Source: Halomonas sp. Bachu 37 (GTDB lineage Bacteria > Pseudomonadota > Gammaproteobacteria > Pseudomonadales > Halomonadaceae). Taken from it: a stretch of DNA of 64,000 bases. This document shows positions 26,597-36,277 of the stretch, in pieces (position 1 is the stretch's first letter; every line of letters starts with the position of its first letter). The position numbers and the translations under genes are program-made. Under the pieces are notes generated by a model. It did no database searches. It was not told where the DNA came from and saw only the letters and a program-made list of their open reading frames with translations. The stretch lies in NCBI RefSeq assembly GCF_039691755.1, contig NZ_CP137552.1:558001-622000 (forward strand), given 5' to 3'.

Positions 26597-28182
26597 GCGA
26601 GGCTGATGATGGACGGCCGTGCGGCTTGCCTAGTGTCGCTGGTAGAATTCGCGCCGCTGGGAAAATCGGTATTGTAATGCAAGCCTCGGGACTCGCGGCG
26701 TTGCTGGGCACAGGTCACGGTCAGGCAGGCCAGTTGAAGCGCCTGATGAATATGGTAGTAGGTCGTCTGCGCTTCAATCGAAGGTCTCTTTTGCAATAGG
26801 CTTTCCTGCAGCGCCTCAAGGGCTATCAAGGCGGAGTGCAACCCTTCGGTACTGCGTACGATCGAAACCTGCCGGCTCATGAGTTGGCGCATTTCGCGGC
26901 GCACTTCGTGTAGCTCGGTAGTCGATACGAGGGGGCCATCCGCAGGCCATGGCACTGCCTTTGGCTGGATAGCGGCGGCGGGAGGCGGCAGGGCGTTCTC
27001 TAGCGCGGCGGCGCAACTACGCGCAAATACCAGGCACTCCAGCAACGAGTTGCTAGCCATTCGATTGGCCCCGTGCAGGCCGGTGCAAGCGGCTTCGCCG
27101 ATGGCAAAGAGATGCGCTACACGGCTAGCGCCATCGAGGTCCGTGGCAATACCGCCGCAACTGTAATGCGCCGCAGGAACCACCGGGATGGGTTGCGTGA
27201 CGATATCGATACCCCGTGAAGCGCAGTGGGCCTGTATCGTGGGGAAATGGTGATGGATCGCCTCCGCTCCCAAATGGCGAATATCCAGCCATACATGGTC
27301 CAGCTGACTGCCGTGTATCTGAGAGTCGATAGCCCTGGCGACGATATCGCGAGGAGCGAGTTCGCCGCGCGAGTCGGCTTCCAGCATGAAGCGCTCGCCC
27401 TTTTCGTTCAGTAGATGTCCCCCCTCGCCCCGCACAGCCTCGCTGATCAAGAAAGCCGGACCCTCTGGGTCGTAAAGGCAAGTGGGGTGAAACTGCTGGA
27501 ACTCGAGATTCATCAGCGTGGCGCCCAGTTCGGCGGCCATGATCATGCCTTCGCCGCTGCCGGGTGCCGGTGTTGTGGTGTGCAGATAGAGTCCGCTGGC
27601 ACCGCCGGTAGCGAGTACCGTGTCGTCGGCAAGCAATTCATGTCCCTGGCCGGCCTCGTCCAGACAATAGGCGCCGCGGCAATGGTGCCGCCCATCCTGC
27701 AGTAGCCGGACCACGGTCAGGTCGCTTCGCTGGCTTATGTTGGCATGGCGCTGAACCGCATTGAGCAAGGTATCGACTACCGCCCGGCCGGTGGCGTCTT
27801 CGGCGTGGATGATCCGTCGAGCCCCGTGACCGCCTTCGCGGGTCAAGTGGTAGGGGTAGCGGGCTTGAGGATCGGGGTCGAGAGTAAAAGGTACGCCCTG
27901 ATCGATCAGCCATTCGATGGCGGCGGGACCATTTTCCACCGTGAAGCGCACGGCAGCCTCGTCGCACAGGCCGTCACCGGCAACCAGGGTATCCTGGATA
28001 TGCGCTTCGATAGCATCATCCGGTGACAGCACGGCAGCGATTCCCCCCTGGGCCCAGCGGCTGGCGCCTTGAACGTCACGGGCGGGGCGCACCAGGATAA
28101 CGGGGCGTGTAGCGGCTATTTCGAGGGCCAGGGTCAGCCCGGCGACACCGCCGCCGATAATCAGCACATTACGTGTAGCCAT
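26593..28182 (-). CDS. nadB: L-aspartate oxidase
   Basis: The 529-residue FAD enzyme oxidises aspartate to iminoaspartate, the first step in NAD synthesis. The N-terminal FAD loop GGGVAGLTLAL, the SRWAQGGIAAVL and TREGGHGARRIIHAED segments, PAAHYSCGGIATDLDG and GLHGANRMASNSLLECLVF all match NadB rather than SdhA. It is divergent from the tRNA cluster. Confidence 0.97.
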   Translation of the reverse strand: MATRNVLIIGGGVAGLTLALEIAATRPVILVRPARDVQGASRWAQGGIAAVLSPDDAIEAHIQDTLVAGDGLCDEAAVRFTVENGPAAIEWLIDQGVPFTLDPDPQARYPYHLTREGGHGARRIIHAEDATGRAVVDTLLNAVQRHANISQRSDLTVVRLLQDGRHHCRGAYCLDEAGQGHELLADDTVLATGGASGLYLHTTTPAPGSGEGMIMAAELGATLMNLEFQQFHPTCLYDPEGPAFLISEAVRGEGGHLLNEKGERFMLEADSRGELAPRDIVARAIDSQIHGSQLDHVWLDIRHLGAEAIHHHFPTIQAHCASRGIDIVTQPIPVVPAAHYSCGGIATDLDGASRVAHLFAIGEAACTGLHGANRMASNSLLECLVFARSCAAALENALPPPAAAIQPKAVPWPADGPLVSTTELHEVRREMRQLMSRQVSIVRSTEGLHSALIALEALQESLLQKRPSIEAQTTYYHIHQALQLACLTVTCAQQRRESRGLHYNTDFPSGANSTSDTRQAARPSIISLA

Positions 28183-28496
28183 CCGTTTATCCTTCCTGAT
28201 TGAAAGCGCCGACGAGCTCGGCTACCAACTGGAACGCAAGCCATACCATGAGTGTCGGCAAAACTGCTCAGGCAAGTTAGCAGGCTTTGGGTCGTCTTTT
28301 CCAGCACGCGAGCGATGATTTGCGGCGGGTAATAAACAGGGGCGGAGGCTCGGCGCATTGAACTTGCTATATCGGCTATAGCTGCAATGAGGGGCAGTGA
28401 CGGCAGGCGCATGGCGGCAGTTACCTGACAAGATGACGGGGCCAAGCCGAGATATAGCAGCTGCTGCGGGGAAGGTGGTGAGGTGTGCAGCAAGCG
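28183..28496. other. Intergenic stretch between nadB and tRNA-Leu
   Basis: In 314 bases I see no gene. A minus-strand open frame here borrows its start from the tRNA-Leu and is an artefact. A small inverted pair GCTATA/TATAGC lies near 28367-28383. No T-run terminator for the tRNA transcript is visible. The nadB promoter must lie at the left end. Confidence 0.5.
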
Positions 28497-28583
28497 TGGT
28501 GCCCGGAGCCGGACTTGAACCGGCACGGGGTTACCCCCGAGAGATTTTAAGTCTCTTGCGTCTACCAATTTCGCCATCCGGGC
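28497..28583 (-). tRNA. tRNA-Leu (anticodon TAA)
   Basis: The 87-base gene folds as a long-variable-arm tRNA: acceptor GCCCGGA, D-arm TGGCGAAATTGGTAGACGCA, anticodon loop with TAA, variable arm CTCGGGGGTAACCCCG, T-loop GGTTCAAGTCC and an encoded CCA. It is the last of three tRNAs behind pgsA, as in E. coli (leuZ). Confidence 0.96.
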
Positions 28584-28694
28584 GGTGCTGGTGTGAGTCG
28601 TGGAGCTGTATCAAACCAGGCTCTGGCACGTACCACTTTAACGTTGGTAAGCCACACGGCTAGCCTCGCAAGCAAAGAGACTGACCAGAAATAG

Positions 28695-28768
28695 TGGAGG
28701 CTGGAGTCGGAATCGAACCGGCGTACACGGAGTTGCAGTCCGCTGCATAACCACTCTGCCATCCAGCC
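28695..28768 (-). tRNA. tRNA-Cys (anticodon GCA)
   Basis: The 74-base cloverleaf has acceptor GGCTGGA, anticodon loop ACTGCAA with GCA, T-loop GGTTCGATTCC, discriminator U and an encoded CCA. It is the middle gene of the pgsA-tRNA cluster. Confidence 0.96.
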
Positions 28769-28861
28769 TTTACGAGTCGTTGGAGCGGAAAGTAGATTTG
28801 ACGGGGCTGCCGTCAGCCGGGCTGACGTTCCAGCTCACGACACTCGTCTACTATTTCGCTT

Positions 28862-28936
28862 TGGAGCGGGAAAGGAGATTCGAACTCCCGACCCTCGCCT
28901 TGGCAAGGCGATGCTCTACCACTGAGCTATTCCCGC
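28862..28936 (-). tRNA. tRNA-Gly (anticodon GCC)
   Basis: The 75-base cloverleaf has acceptor GCGGGAA, D-arm TAGCTCAGTGGTAGAGCA, anticodon loop TTGCCAA with GCC, T-loop AGTTCGAATCT, discriminator U and an encoded CCA. It is first in the cluster after pgsA. Confidence 0.97.
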
Positions 28937-29008
28937 TCGACTCGAGGGCGAATTATACGCATGGCTTGGCGCTTGTCAATGACTTGATGCGTCAGGCAAG
29001 GGCTTGAT

Positions 29009-29560
29009 TCACTTCATGGAACGGCTGAGGTGTGGCCAGGCGGCACGAAGGTATTGAATCATCGACCAAAGGGTCAGCAGCGCGGCGGCATACAGGGTAA
29101 CAACACCGAGATCGGCCAAGACATGTGCGGGAGGAAAGGCCAGCAGGATCAGTAGCGCGATCATCTGCAGGGTAGTCTTGACCTTGCCGATCCAAGAAAC
29201 GGCGACCTGGCCTCGCTTGCCCATTTCCGCCATCCATTCCCGCAGGGCGGAAATGACGATTTCGCGGCCGATGATGACCAGCGCGGGCAGTGTGAGAAGC
29301 AGCGTCTCGTAGCGTTCTATCAACAGCGCCAGCGCCACGGCCACCATCAGCTTGTCTGCCACCGGGTCGAGAAATGCGCCGAACGGAGTGGACTGGTTCC
29401 AGCGACGAGCCAGATAACCATCCAGCCAATCCGTCACCGAAGCCAAGGCGAAAAGGCCGGCGGCAAGCGGTAGGCTCCAGGAAAAGGGTAGGTAGAACAG
29501 CACCACCAACATGGGGATGAAGGCGATTCTGGCCAGGGTCAGTATATTGGGTATATTCAT
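29009..29560 (-). CDS. pgsA: Phosphatidylglycerophosphate synthase
   Basis: The 183-residue inner membrane enzyme joins CDP-diacylglycerol and glycerol 3-phosphate on the way to phosphatidylglycerol and cardiolipin. The CDP-alcohol phosphotransferase motif D-xx-DG-xx-AR-x8-G-xxx-D-xxx-D is complete ([22 protein letters not shown]). About four to six membrane helices are visible. It follows uvrC and precedes the tRNA cluster, the order seen in E. coli. Confidence 0.96.
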   Translation of the reverse strand: MNIPNILTLARIAFIPMLVVLFYLPFSWSLPLAAGLFALASVTDWLDGYLARRWNQSTPFGAFLDPVADKLMVAVALALLIERYETLLLTLPALVIIGREIVISALREWMAEMGKRGQVAVSWIGKVKTTLQMIALLILLAFPPAHVLADLGVVTLYAAALLTLWSMIQYLRAAWPHLSRSMK

Positions 29561-29672
29561 CGCGGCTTGCGATCCTTGCCATGGGTAAACGATGGGTGGC
29601 GGTCATGCATCCTAAGTCCATTCTATCTACCTTGGAAGAAGGCATCCATGCCGTTGTCCGTTTAAATGCCGG

Positions 29673-31496
29673 CTAGCCGTGCAAGGCGCGATAAATGCTT
29701 TCGGCCAAGGATTCGTTGATTCCCGGGACACGGGTCAATTCTTCACGCGCTGCCTTGCGTACGCCCTGTAAACCACCGAAAAACTTGAGTAGTTCGCGGC
29801 GCCGTTTCGGCCCGATGCCGGGAATTTCCTGTAGCGTGGACGTGCGGCGGGCCTTGTCGCGCTGGGCCCGGTGTCCGGCAATGGCGAAACGGTGGGACTC
29901 ATCGCGGATATGCTGAATCAAGTGCAGAGCCGGTGACGTCGGGTCCAGCGGTAGCGGATGTTCGGGAGAGTCGAGAAAGAGCGTTTCCAGGCCCGCCTTG
30001 CGCGTGGTGCCCTTGGCAACACCGAGAAGAAGTATGTCGGTAATCTCGAGATCCTGTAGAACCTCCCGAGCCATGTTCAATTGTCCCTTGCCACCATCGA
30101 CGATCAGCACGTCGGGTTTCTCGCCTTCTCCGCTTTTCAGCCGTTTCAGGCGCCGGGTCAGGGCCTGTTGCATGGCGGCGTAATCGTCGCCCGCCGCGAC
30201 CCCTTCGATACGAAAATGGCGATAGTCGCTTTTGCGTGGTCCGTTGTGATCGAAGACGACGCATGAAGCAACGGTTGCCTCCCCGTGGCTATGGCTGATG
30301 TCGAAGCATTCCAGGCGTTTGGGCGTTTCGGCCAGGGCGAGAGCGGTTTTCAGTGCCTCGAAGCGTTGTGATAGCTGCGTCTGGTTGGCCAGTTGGGTAG
30401 CCAGTTGCTGCTCGGCGTTGGTCATGGCCAGGTGCTGCCACTGGGCTCGGTGTCCTCGCACCTGATGGGTCAGGCGAACGCGCTTGCCGCTGTGCTGTTG
30501 TAGCGCCTGGGCCAGCAGGTCGGCATCGGGTAGAGACAAATTGGTGATGATTTCCGAAGGTATTTCACGGGGCTGGCCAAGATACAGTTGGCTGACGAAT
30601 TCGGCCAAGAGTGCATCGGGACTCAGGTCCAGGCCATTGCCCGGGTTGTGGTGGCGCGCTCCCAGCAGGCGCCCTTCTCTGACGCTGAGTACCGAGATTC
30701 CCAGAGCGCCCGGACGCTGGGCGAGGGCAATGATATCGGCATCGCCGCCCTGGGTATCCACAAACTGACGCTGCTGTAACTGGCGAAGTTGTTGTATCTG
30801 GTCGCGCAAGCGGGCCGCTTCCTCGAAATCCAGCGCCTTGCTGGCTTGCTCCATGGCATCGGTCAGTTCCCGGGTGACATGCTCGCTCTTGCCTTCCAGG
30901 CACATGATGGCGTGATCGAGGTCGCGCTGATAATCCTCGCGGCTTATGTAGTCGACGCAGGGAGCGCTGCAGCGCTCTATCTGATATTGCAGACAGGGAC
31001 GCGAGCGATGGGCGAAGACACTGTCTTCGCAGTTGCGGATGCGAAAGATCTTCTGCATCAGCGACAGGCTTTCGCGCACCGCACCGCTGCTGGGATAAGG
31101 TCCGAGGTAACGGCCATCATCACGCCGCTGACGAGCGCGCTTGTATTCCAGTGCCGGATAGGGATGGCGGTCACTGGCGAAAACGAAGGGGTAGGATTTG
31201 TCGTCCCGCAACAGGATGTTGTAGGGCGGACGCAACTCCTTGATCAGGGTCTGTTCCAGCAACAGGGCTTCGATTTCGCTGCGTGTGACGGTTACCTGAA
31301 TATCGGCGATTCGCGCCACCATGGCTTGCGTCTTGGCATTGAGCCGGCCGCGAAAGTAGCTGGCCAGCCGAGCCTTCAACCGCTTCGCCTTGCCGACATA
31401 CAAGGTGGCGTCGTGGTCATCCAGCATACGGTACACACCTGGCGCTTCACTGACGTTATCGAGGAAGTGTCTGGCGTCAAAAGGTTCGCGGCTCAT
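29673..31496 (-). CDS. uvrC: UvrABC excinuclease subunit C
   Basis: The 607-residue nuclease makes both cuts in nucleotide excision repair. It has an N-terminal GIY-YIG domain (GVYRMLDDHDATLYVGKAK), a UvrB-binding UVR segment near residues 200-240, the RNase H-like domain (ECFDISHSHGEATVASCVVF, DVLIVDGGKGQLNMA), and tandem HhH at the C-terminus (IPGIGPKRRRELLKFFGG, VPGINESLAESIY). I take the ATG at 31496 (MSREPFDARHFL). Confidence 0.97.
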   Translation of the reverse strand: MSREPFDARHFLDNVSEAPGVYRMLDDHDATLYVGKAKRLKARLASYFRGRLNAKTQAMVARIADIQVTVTRSEIEALLLEQTLIKELRPPYNILLRDDKSYPFVFASDRHPYPALEYKRARQRRDDGRYLGPYPSSGAVRESLSLMQKIFRIRNCEDSVFAHRSRPCLQYQIERCSAPCVDYISREDYQRDLDHAIMCLEGKSEHVTRELTDAMEQASKALDFEEAARLRDQIQQLRQLQQRQFVDTQGGDADIIALAQRPGALGISVLSVREGRLLGARHHNPGNGLDLSPDALLAEFVSQLYLGQPREIPSEIITNLSLPDADLLAQALQQHSGKRVRLTHQVRGHRAQWQHLAMTNAEQQLATQLANQTQLSQRFEALKTALALAETPKRLECFDISHSHGEATVASCVVFDHNGPRKSDYRHFRIEGVAAGDDYAAMQQALTRRLKRLKSGEGEKPDVLIVDGGKGQLNMAREVLQDLEITDILLLGVAKGTTRKAGLETLFLDSPEHPLPLDPTSPALHLIQHIRDESHRFAIAGHRAQRDKARRTSTLQEIPGIGPKRRRELLKFFGGLQGVRKAAREELTRVPGINESLAESIYRALHG

Positions 31497-31607
31497 GCAT
31501 GTCCCGGTGTTGATCGCTAATCTGCTCCCGAGTTTAACAGATACCGGAAAGTGTAGAGAGCAGGGCGGAGCCAAGTGCCGAGCAGTCTCATTGCGGGAAA
31601 AGTTTCG

Positions 31608-32252
31608 TCAGGGGGCGGTGAAACCGTCGACCAGGCCGTGACGCAAGGCCAGGTGCGTCAGTTCGACATCGGTGCTTACGCTGAGCTTGTCGAATAGCCG
31701 GTAGCGATACGTGTTGACCGTCTTGGGGCTCAGGTGCAGGCGATCGGAGATTTCCTGCACGCGCTGGCAGTTGACGATCATCATCGCGATCTGCAATTCC
31801 CGATGGGAGAGCTGGCTGAACGGGTTGCTGGTCTCGTCAAACTGGGAAAGCGCCAGCCGCTGGGCGATTTCCTGGCTGATGTAGCGGCGCCCGTTGAACA
31901 CCTGATGGATTGCCGCGATCATTTCCTCGGGCTCGGTGCCCTTGCTCAGAAAGCCTGCGGCGCCAGCTTCCAGCATGCGCTTTGCAATGCTGTCTTCGAT
32001 ATGGGCCGTGAGAATCAAAACCTTGATGTCTTCCATGCCACGATGGATGCGACGTGCCGCTTCCAGACCACCGATGCCGGGCATGCGAATATCCATGAGA
32101 ACGATATCGGGACGGAGTTTGCGGCACTGTGCGACAGCACTCTCTCCATCATCCGCTTCGCCGACAATCTTGATGTCGCTCTCTTCATCCAGAAGGTGAG
32201 CGATGCTGGTTCGCACCAGGTGGTGATCATCGGCAATCAGAACGTTGATCAA
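31608..32252 (-). CDS. uvrY: GacA/UvrY-type response regulator
   Basis: The 214-residue protein has a receiver with an intact acid pocket and phospho-acceptor (DDHH, VLMDIRMPGIGG) and a C-terminal LuxR/NarL HTH (LSHRELQIAMMIVNCQRVQEISDRLHLSPKTVNTYRYRLFDKL). In this family the BarA/GacS kinase partner feeds it and its targets are small RNAs that titrate CsrA/RsmA. I choose the TTG at 32252, giving (M)INVLIADDHHLVR with an AGGAG site; a longer ATG frame adds unrelated residues. The uvrY-uvrC order is conserved. Confidence 0.94.
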   Translation of the reverse strand: MINVLIADDHHLVRTSIAHLLDEESDIKIVGEADDGESAVAQCRKLRPDIVLMDIRMPGIGGLEAARRIHRGMEDIKVLILTAHIEDSIAKRMLEAGAAGFLSKGTEPEEMIAAIHQVFNGRRYISQEIAQRLALSQFDETSNPFSQLSHRELQIAMMIVNCQRVQEISDRLHLSPKTVNTYRYRLFDKLSVSTDVELTHLALRHGLVDGFTAP

Positions 32253-32431
32253 GGTAATGGCTCCTGCTTGAGGGAGGCGACAGTCCCGGCTGATGAATCT
32301 TCCTATACAGCTTGCCACAGCTCAAGCCAAAGAAGGATTAGTAAAAAGCATCGGATGGGTTACCGTAAAATACCTTGACTAGGCTCAAGCTTATCAGTAA
32401 TATCCGCCCCGCTGTCCTTCGGGGCATGAGT

Positions 32432-32507
32432 GGGGCCTTAGCTCAGCTGGGAGAGCGCAACACTGGCAGTGTTGAGGTCAGCGGTTCGATCCCGCTAGGC
32501 TCCACCA
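32432..32507 (+). tRNA. tRNA-Ala (anticodon GGC)
   Basis: The 76-base cloverleaf has acceptor GGGGCCT/AGGCTCC. It contains the G3:U70 wobble pair that identifies alanine tRNAs, anticodon stem CAACA/TGTTG around loop CTGGCAG, T-loop GGTTCGATCC, and an encoded CCA. A hairpin terminator follows. Confidence 0.97.
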
Positions 32508-32516
32508 CGAACATCG

Positions 32517-32562
32517 AAACCGCTTGAAGCCATCTTTACGATAAGGCCTCAAGCGGTTTTTT
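32517..32562 (+). terminator. Terminator of tRNA-Ala
   Basis: AAACCGCTTGA (32517-32527) pairs with TCAAGCGGTTT (32549-32559), extended inside by AGCC/GGCC-type pairing, and is followed by a run of T. It lies 10 bases after the CCA end. Confidence 0.88.
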
Positions 32563-32596
32563 CGTATGGAAATTTTGCTTGGGGGCGGGCGCAAGC

Positions 32597-32630
32597 TCTG
32601 GCCGGGTCGAAGCCCGGGCCAGAATTTTTT
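32597..32630 (+). terminator. Second plus-strand terminator before argF
   Basis: TCTGGCCGGG pairs with CCCGGGCCAGA with one bulge and is followed by ATTTTTT. The T-run is on the plus strand, so it backs up the tRNA-Ala terminator and separates it from the convergent argF gene. Confidence 0.65.
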
Positions 32631-32676
32631 CACTTCACATGCTGCGTTTGAGTCGTAAAGGCCTGGCGCGACGTGC

Positions 32677-33597
32677 TTATGCGTCGACCTTGCCCAGCAG
32701 CAGGAACTCGATCAGCGCCTTTTGTGCGTGCAGGCGGTTGCCAGCCTCCTGCCATACCACGGCGCGGGGATCGTCAAGCAATGTCATGCTGATCTCTTCG
32801 CCTCGATGAGCCGGCAGGCAATGCAGGAAGAGTGCATCGTCCTTTGCCAGGTCGAGTAGCGCCTCGGTGACCTGATAGCCGGCGAAAGCCGCTTCGCGCT
32901 TGGCCTGCTCCTGCTCTTGGCCCATCGATGCCCATACATCGGTGGTCACAAGGTCGGCATCGGCCACCGCCTGCTTCGGGTCGCGTACCACAGTGATGCG
33001 GTCGCCTCCGGCTTGCAGGATGTCGTGACGCGGCTCATAGCCTTCCGGACAGCAGATGCGCAAGTTGAAGTCGAACTGCCGGGCGGCATTGATCCAAGAG
33101 TGACACATATTGTTGCCGTCGCCGATCCATACCGCCGTGCCTCCCTTCACTGCGCCACGAAGTTCGGTCCAGGTCATGATGTCCGCGAGCAATTGGCAGG
33201 GGTGGTAATCGTCGCTAAGTGCGTTGATGACGGGAACGCTACTGGCGTTGGCGAAGGTTTCCAGACCTTGGTGGGAAAATGTGCGGATCATCACGGCGTC
33301 GACCATCTCCGCCAGTACCCGGGCGGTATCCTCGATCGGCTCGCCTCGCCCTAGCTGTGTATCGCGGGGAGAGAGAAACAGGGCGTGGCCGCCAAACTGA
33401 GCCATGGCGGTTTCGAACGAGACGCGAGTACGAGTGGAAGATTTCTCGAAAATCATCGCCAGGGTGCGGTTGGGCAGTGGCGTGTAGCGCGGTCCCTGGG
33501 CCTTGAGATTGCTCTTGATGGTGATGGCGCGCTGAATCAGGTAATGCAGCTCATCGGGGGTAAGATCCAGCAAGGTCAGGAAATGACGTGTCGCCAT
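32677..33597 (-). CDS. argF: Ornithine carbamoyltransferase
   Basis: The 306-residue enzyme makes citrulline from ornithine and carbamoyl phosphate in arginine synthesis. The carbamoyl-phosphate loop [13 protein letters not shown] and the ornithine loop [10 protein letters not shown] are all present. I take the ATG at 33597 ([12 protein letters not shown]), the family's normal start; the longer open frame upstream is not protein-like. Confidence 0.97.
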   Translation of the reverse strand: MATRHFLTLLDLTPDELHYLIQRAITIKSNLKAQGPRYTPLPNRTLAMIFEKSSTRTRVSFETAMAQFGGHALFLSPRDTQLGRGEPIEDTARVLAEMVDAVMIRTFSHQGLETFANASSVPVINALSDDYHPCQLLADIMTWTELRGAVKGGTAVWIGDGNNMCHSWINAARQFDFNLRICCPEGYEPRHDILQAGGDRITVVRDPKQAVADADLVTTDVWASMGQEQEQAKREAAFAGYQVTEALLDLAKDDALFLHCLPAHRGEEISMTLLDDPRAVVWQEAGNRLHAQKALIEFLLLGKVDA

Positions 33598-33788
33598 GGC
33601 AACTCTCCGCGCAAAAACCACCATCGTAGCCAGCCCGCAGGGGATGCGCAACGCGCAATGCATGCGTAGAATGGCAGTCATGAGCAAGGTTGAGTAGCGC
33701 ACTCGGGTACTGTCATCAGTCCTTGAGATCGCTACCTGTTCAGCCCTTGGTTGAAATCATCAGGCAGAACCATTAGGCAGGAGTTGTT

Positions 33789-34139
33789 ATGAGCACCACG
33801 GTTGAGAATATCCAGCGGCAGATCAGCGAAAATCCGATCTTGATCTACATGAAAGGCACACCCCAATTGCCGCAGTGTGGTTTTTCCGCACAGACCGTTC
33901 AGGCCTTGATGAGCTGCGGTGAACGTTTCGCTTTCGTCAATGTGCTGGATAATCCCGATATCCGTACCGAGCTGCCCAAAGTGGCCAACTGGCCTACCTT
34001 CCCCCAGCTGTGGGTGGAAGGTGAATTGGTAGGCGGCTGCGATATCGTCATGGAAATGCACCAGAGCGGCGAGCTGGAAACGCTGGTGAAAGCGGCGGCC
34101 GGACGCGCCGATTCGCCCCAGGACGACAGCAGCGCCTGA
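33789..34139 (+). CDS. grxD: Monothiol glutaredoxin GrxD
   Basis: The 116-residue protein has the CGFS active site (LPQCGFSAQTVQAL) and the glutathione/cluster-binding WPTFPQLWVEGELVGGCDIV. Proteins of this type pass 2Fe-2S clusters to targets together with BolA partners. An AGGAG site precedes the ATG. Confidence 0.97.
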   Translation: MSTTVENIQRQISENPILIYMKGTPQLPQCGFSAQTVQALMSCGERFAFVNVLDNPDIRTELPKVANWPTFPQLWVEGELVGGCDIVMEMHQSGELETLVKAAAGRADSPQDDSSA

Positions 34140-34278
34140 CGTTTGTCATGCCAATGCGTCGCCCTTATCGGTTCGGCGCATTGGCGGTGCCTGCCACAAT
34201 CGTTAAAATGACGCTTTATCGCGTGGGCAGTCGCGTCCATCGCTCCCGCCAAGCCCTGTCGCAAGGATCCCTCGCCCA

Positions 34279-36171
34279 ATGAGCTATCAGGTTCTGGCCC
34301 GCAAATGGCGTCCACGTACCTTTCATGAACTGGTCGGTCAGGCCCACGTTCAGCGGGCACTGGTCAATGCCCTGGATCAAGGGCGGCTGCACCATGCCTA
34401 CCTGTTCACGGGCACCCGCGGGGTGGGTAAGACCACGCTGGCGCGAATACTCGCCAAGTGCCTCAATTGCACGGCCAAAGGGCGTGGCGACGAGGGTGTC
34501 ACATCCACCCCTTGCGGCGAATGCGATAGCTGTCGCGCCATCGATGAAGGACGCTTCGTCGACCTGATCGAGGTCGACGCCGCCTCGCGCACCAAGGTCG
34601 AGGATACTCGTGAGTTGCTGGATAACGTCCAGTACGCGCCCACCCAGGGGCGCTACAAGGTGTATCTCATCGATGAGGTGCACATGCTTTCTACCAGCAG
34701 TTTCAATGCGTTATTGAAGACGCTGGAGGAGCCGCCTCCCCATGTAAAATTCCTCCTGGCTACCACCGACCCGCAGAAATTGCCCGCGACGGTGCTGTCT
34801 CGCTGCCTGCAGTTCACGCTCAAGCACATGCCGCCCGAGCGGATCGTCGAGCATTTGAGCAAGGTGCTCGAGGCGGAAGGTGTTGCCTACGAGGAGAGCG
34901 CCCTGTGGCTTCTGGGCAAGGCCGCCGAAGGGTCCATGCGCGATGCCATGAGTCTGACCGATCAGGCCATCGCCTTCGGCCAGGGGGCGGTTGTCCATGG
35001 CGATGTGGCGGCAATGCTGGGTACCCTGGACCATCGTCATGTGGTGGCGCTACTGGAAGCGCTGGCGCAGGTGGATGCGGCGCGGCTGTTGCAAGAAGTC
35101 GCCCAGCTCGCCGAGCAGGGGCCGGATTTCGCGGCGGTACTGGACGATGTCACCGCCGTGCTGCACCGTCTGGCTATTGCCCAGATGGTGCCCGATGCGG
35201 TGGACAACAGCCACGGGGATCGAGACGCCATCCTTGGCCTGGCCGCGAACTTCACCGCCGAGGACATCCAGCTCTACTACCAGATCGGCATTCAGGGGCG
35301 GGGAGACATGGCCAATGCGCCTGACCTGCGAAGCGCCCTGGAGATGACGCTGCTGCGGATGCTGGCCTTCCGGCCCCAGGGCGTGCCCAAACCGCCACGG
35401 ACCACGCTGCCGCTTACGGGGGCAAATCCCGAAACTGAAAAAGCGCCGGTGCCTGCGGCCCCTCGGGTCGAGGCCGCTCCTTCCTCGTCGTCATCAGCTC
35501 ATACACCGGCATCGGATCAAGCCGACCATCAGGAGGCAGCGGCCGCCGCGCCATCCATCGACGCGTCTTCTTCAGACTCCCCTGGGGTAGCTCCAGCCGT
35601 GGATAAGGGAGCGCCGGCAATGGAGGAGCCGCCACGACAGGCGGAGCCGCCGCCACCTTGGGAGACGCAGGTGGAGCCGGAGCTGGCCGATGAGCCCGGT
35701 AGCCCGGCGGATTCGATCGAGCCGCCATCGGCTAGTCCTGACCACGGTGAGGCAGCTGCCGAGGCCGGGCGGCTCGATCATGCCGGCTGGCTGGATATGT
35801 TCGATCAGTTGGGCCTGGGCGGGCTGACACGCAACCTGGCGGCACACTGTATTGTCCAAGCGGACGACGGTGCGGCCTTGACGTTGCTGCTGGACCCCAG
35901 TCAGTCAGCCATGCAGGCCGATGTACACCATCAGCGTATCCAGAAGGCACTGACTGCGAAGGGGTTTGCCCGTCGCTTGCATATCGAGGTGGCGGAATTG
36001 CCGCCGACCCTGGAAACGCCGCGCCAGCGCGAGGCTCGTGAAGCGGATGAACGCCATGCCGGGGCCGTGCAGGCGTTGCATCAGGACCCGCATGTACAGA
36101 AACTTCGACAAGCCTTCGGTGCGGAACTGATAGAATCCAGCGTCCAGCCGAGCGAAAGGATGACCCGTTGA
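34279..36171 (+). CDS. dnaX: DNA polymerase III subunits gamma/tau
   Basis: The 630-residue clamp-loader ATPase has the Walker A loop GTRGVGKTTLAR (about 44-55), a four-Cys zinc site (CLNC ... CGECDSC), Walker B IDEVHMLS and the sensor segment LLATTDPQKLPATVLSRC. A long Ala/Pro/Glu-rich linker (about 375-490) leads to a tau-like C-terminal domain that should bind the polymerase and DnaB. No A_AAA_AAG frameshift signal of the E. coli kind is seen, so a separate gamma form is not supported. Confidence 0.97.
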   Translation: MSYQVLARKWRPRTFHELVGQAHVQRALVNALDQGRLHHAYLFTGTRGVGKTTLARILAKCLNCTAKGRGDEGVTSTPCGECDSCRAIDEGRFVDLIEVDAASRTKVEDTRELLDNVQYAPTQGRYKVYLIDEVHMLSTSSFNALLKTLEEPPPHVKFLLATTDPQKLPATVLSRCLQFTLKHMPPERIVEHLSKVLEAEGVAYEESALWLLGKAAEGSMRDAMSLTDQAIAFGQGAVVHGDVAAMLGTLDHRHVVALLEALAQVDAARLLQEVAQLAEQGPDFAAVLDDVTAVLHRLAIAQMVPDAVDNSHGDRDAILGLAANFTAEDIQLYYQIGIQGRGDMANAPDLRSALEMTLLRMLAFRPQGVPKPPRTTLPLTGANPETEKAPVPAAPRVEAAPSSSSSAHTPASDQADHQEAAAAAPSIDASSSDSPGVAPAVDKGAPAMEEPPRQAEPPPPWETQVEPELADEPGSPADSIEPPSASPDHGEAAAEAGRLDHAGWLDMFDQLGLGGLTRNLAAHCIVQADDGAALTLLLDPSQSAMQADVHHQRIQKALTAKGFARRLHIEVAELPPTLETPRQREAREADERHAGAVQALHQDPHVQKLRQAFGAELIESSVQPSERMTR

Positions 36172-36192
36172 CGGGCGTTGAACGGCATCTGC

Positions 36193-36266
36193 GATTTGTA
36201 ACTCACCACGAATTTGTTAACTCATCACGAACTTGTTAACTCGCTAAGCACTTGTTAATTCACAAG
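36193..36266 (+). repeat. Four tandem copies of a 19-base unit before ybaB
   Basis: The units run 36193-36209 (17 bases), 36210-36228, 36229-36247 and 36248-36266 (19 each). Their shared core is (A/C)TTGTTAACTC followed by a CAC/TAA-type end. The last copy abuts the AGAGGA ribosome site of ybaB. The repeats fill the dnaX-ybaB gap and look like slipped duplications; a regulatory role is possible but unproven. Confidence 0.8.
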
Positions 36267-36277
36267 AGGAACGTCAC

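Noticed and set aside
28161-28577. A minus-strand frame starting MAKLVDARDLKSLGGNPV
   Set aside because: The first residues are the translation of the tRNA-Leu gene, a common false protein in annotations.
34140-34278. A small RNA (4.5S RNA) gene upstream of dnaX
   Set aside because: A hairpin GCCAATGCG/CGCATTGGC is present at 34150-34185, but the conserved SRP RNA loop sequence is absent. It is probably a stem at the end of grxD.
35431-35445. A dnaX frameshift site
   Set aside because: The bases GAAAAAGCG are not in the A_AAA_AAG phase (codons read GAA AAA GCG), so a gamma-forming slip like that of E. coli is not supported.
36193-36266. Possible CRISPR array
   Set aside because: The units follow each other without spacers, and no cas gene is near. 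It is a plain tandem repeat.
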